Shown here: one piece after another, positions 63,421-64,000 of the stretch
Layout: every line of letters starts with the position of its first letter
Position numbering within the stretch: the first letter of the stretch is position 1
Source: Undaria pinnatifida
Taxonomy: Eukaryota; Sar; Phaeophyceae; Laminariales; Alariaceae
Direction: 5' to 3'
Assembly (NCBI GenBank): GCA_012845835.1
Contig: JABAKD010000025.1
Span: 16,563,992 to 16,627,991 of the forward strand
Length of the DNA stretch: 64,000 bases
The notes under the pieces: generated by a model
The model's database searches: none
Told to the model about the DNA's origin: nothing
What the model saw: the letters and a program-made list of their open reading frames with translations, nothing else
Position numbers and translations under genes: made by a program

Positions 63421-64000
63421 ACCAGTTTCGGAATAGTCACTCCGCTCGCTTAGCCCAAAATCGTCGGCAGACCATTCTTGTTTTGCACACATAAAACGCC
63501 TTTTAATACCTAGATACCATGAGTCTTTTCATCGAGTTGATCTTTCATCTTTCTCAAAGATCGGTCTTTGGGTGAGCTATGCTAGGGAGCTATTCAAGTG
63601 AGGAGCCACACAAAAAACAATTGTTCACCGCTAGCGTAGCCGGTGTCGATTCAACTGACGAAAAGGCTTCAGGCGACTTGTTTGGCACAGAGAAGCCAAC
63701 CCCTCCATTGCGGATTCACGTGGCACAGTTAAAACACCAGAAAAAGCTTAATAAAACTGCAAACAAACAGGGGGGGGCTTCTCGTGCGAGTCATTCCGAG
63801 CCACTGGCCAAAATAAAAAGAAAATGTCCCAATGTTGACCTCTCCGCCGTAACTTTCGCCCGTTGTATACCTAGGCCATGGGATTGTTCCTTGTTCATCA
63901 GGTGGGTTGACCGTTGTTTTTTTTTCGTAAAAAAAATCGTGTTTTGTGTGAGGTATACTATTAATGATGTAGAACTCCTCAACTGTGGGGCCTAAAAACA
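63421..64000. other. TIR-A interior pieces; no supported gene
   Basis: Phrases such as TTAGCCCAAAATCGTCGG, TACCTAGATACCATGAG (63510), GCAAACAAACAGGGGGGGC and CTAGGCCATGGGATTGTTCC (63872) are TIR-A/TIR-C text. The 138-residue frame at 63579-63995 is a mosaic of these and not a gene. Confidence 0.5.

Overview
This window looks like a repeat-saturated nuclear segment of a eukaryote. The best match is a brown alga (Phaeophyceae, Ectocarpus-like). Nothing bacterial is visible: there are no operons, no closely packed ORFs and no ribosome-binding context. The organism call rests on one signal. Nine short exons on the minus strand have exact splice borders, and eight of them are exactly 72 bp, phase 2 to phase 2, each coding one 24-residue leucine-rich repeat (LRR). 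From memory of the literature, one-repeat-per-exon LRR genes shuffled in this way are described for the ROCO-family LRR-GTPases of Ectocarpus, which are proposed immune receptors. The ROCO link is inference, because I see no Roc/COR GTPase domain here.

The LRR locus runs right to left. A 93-bp N-terminal capping-type exon (60728-60820) is followed by LRR exons at 56318, 55252, 48838, 48328, 40365, 38191, 30371 and 26409, separated by introns of 0.4 to 7.9 kb. Between them lie at least seven decayed or partial copies (60938, 49262, 49052, 48631, 46126, 43929, 39962). Four units at 48.6-49.3 kb sit at a regular spacing of about 210 bp, which shows local tandem duplication of a whole exon-intron module, with one unit intact and three dead. 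All junctions share one phase, so exons could be gained, lost or skipped without frame loss. The rest of the gene must lie outside the window or in exons I cannot recognise.

The remaining sequence is mobile and simple-repeat DNA. Four families of short terminal-inverted-repeat (TIR) elements recur throughout. I call them TIR-A (CGTGCTACGATAGAGGTGC ends), TIR-B (GAGTCATCCCACG ends), TIR-C (CAAGGCTACGGTAGG ends, with internal TCACTCGCGCGAGTGA palindromes) and TIR-D (about 250 bp, 4-bp target duplications). A 1.7-kb hAT-like element with an exact 8-bp target duplication lies at 18921-20608. A modular element (R1) built of TAGTTTCC.CGCACA boxes separated by poly-C/G tracts recurs about a dozen times. 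There are tRNA-headed SINEs at 12.5 and 28.3 kb, a tyrosine-recombinase C-terminus at 0.7-1.1 kb, and a possible retrotransposon ORF tail at 8.5-9.0 kb.

Tandem arrays include a 1.1-kb CTA/CTG block (58.8-59.9 kb), a palindromic GTTGTCTGTAGACAAC array (44.2-45.6 kb), an AGCCTCGA satellite (46.4-47.6 kb) and a CAGG array (51.6 kb). The left 26 kb has no exon I can defend. Most open frames there are chance or low-complexity frames inside repeats.
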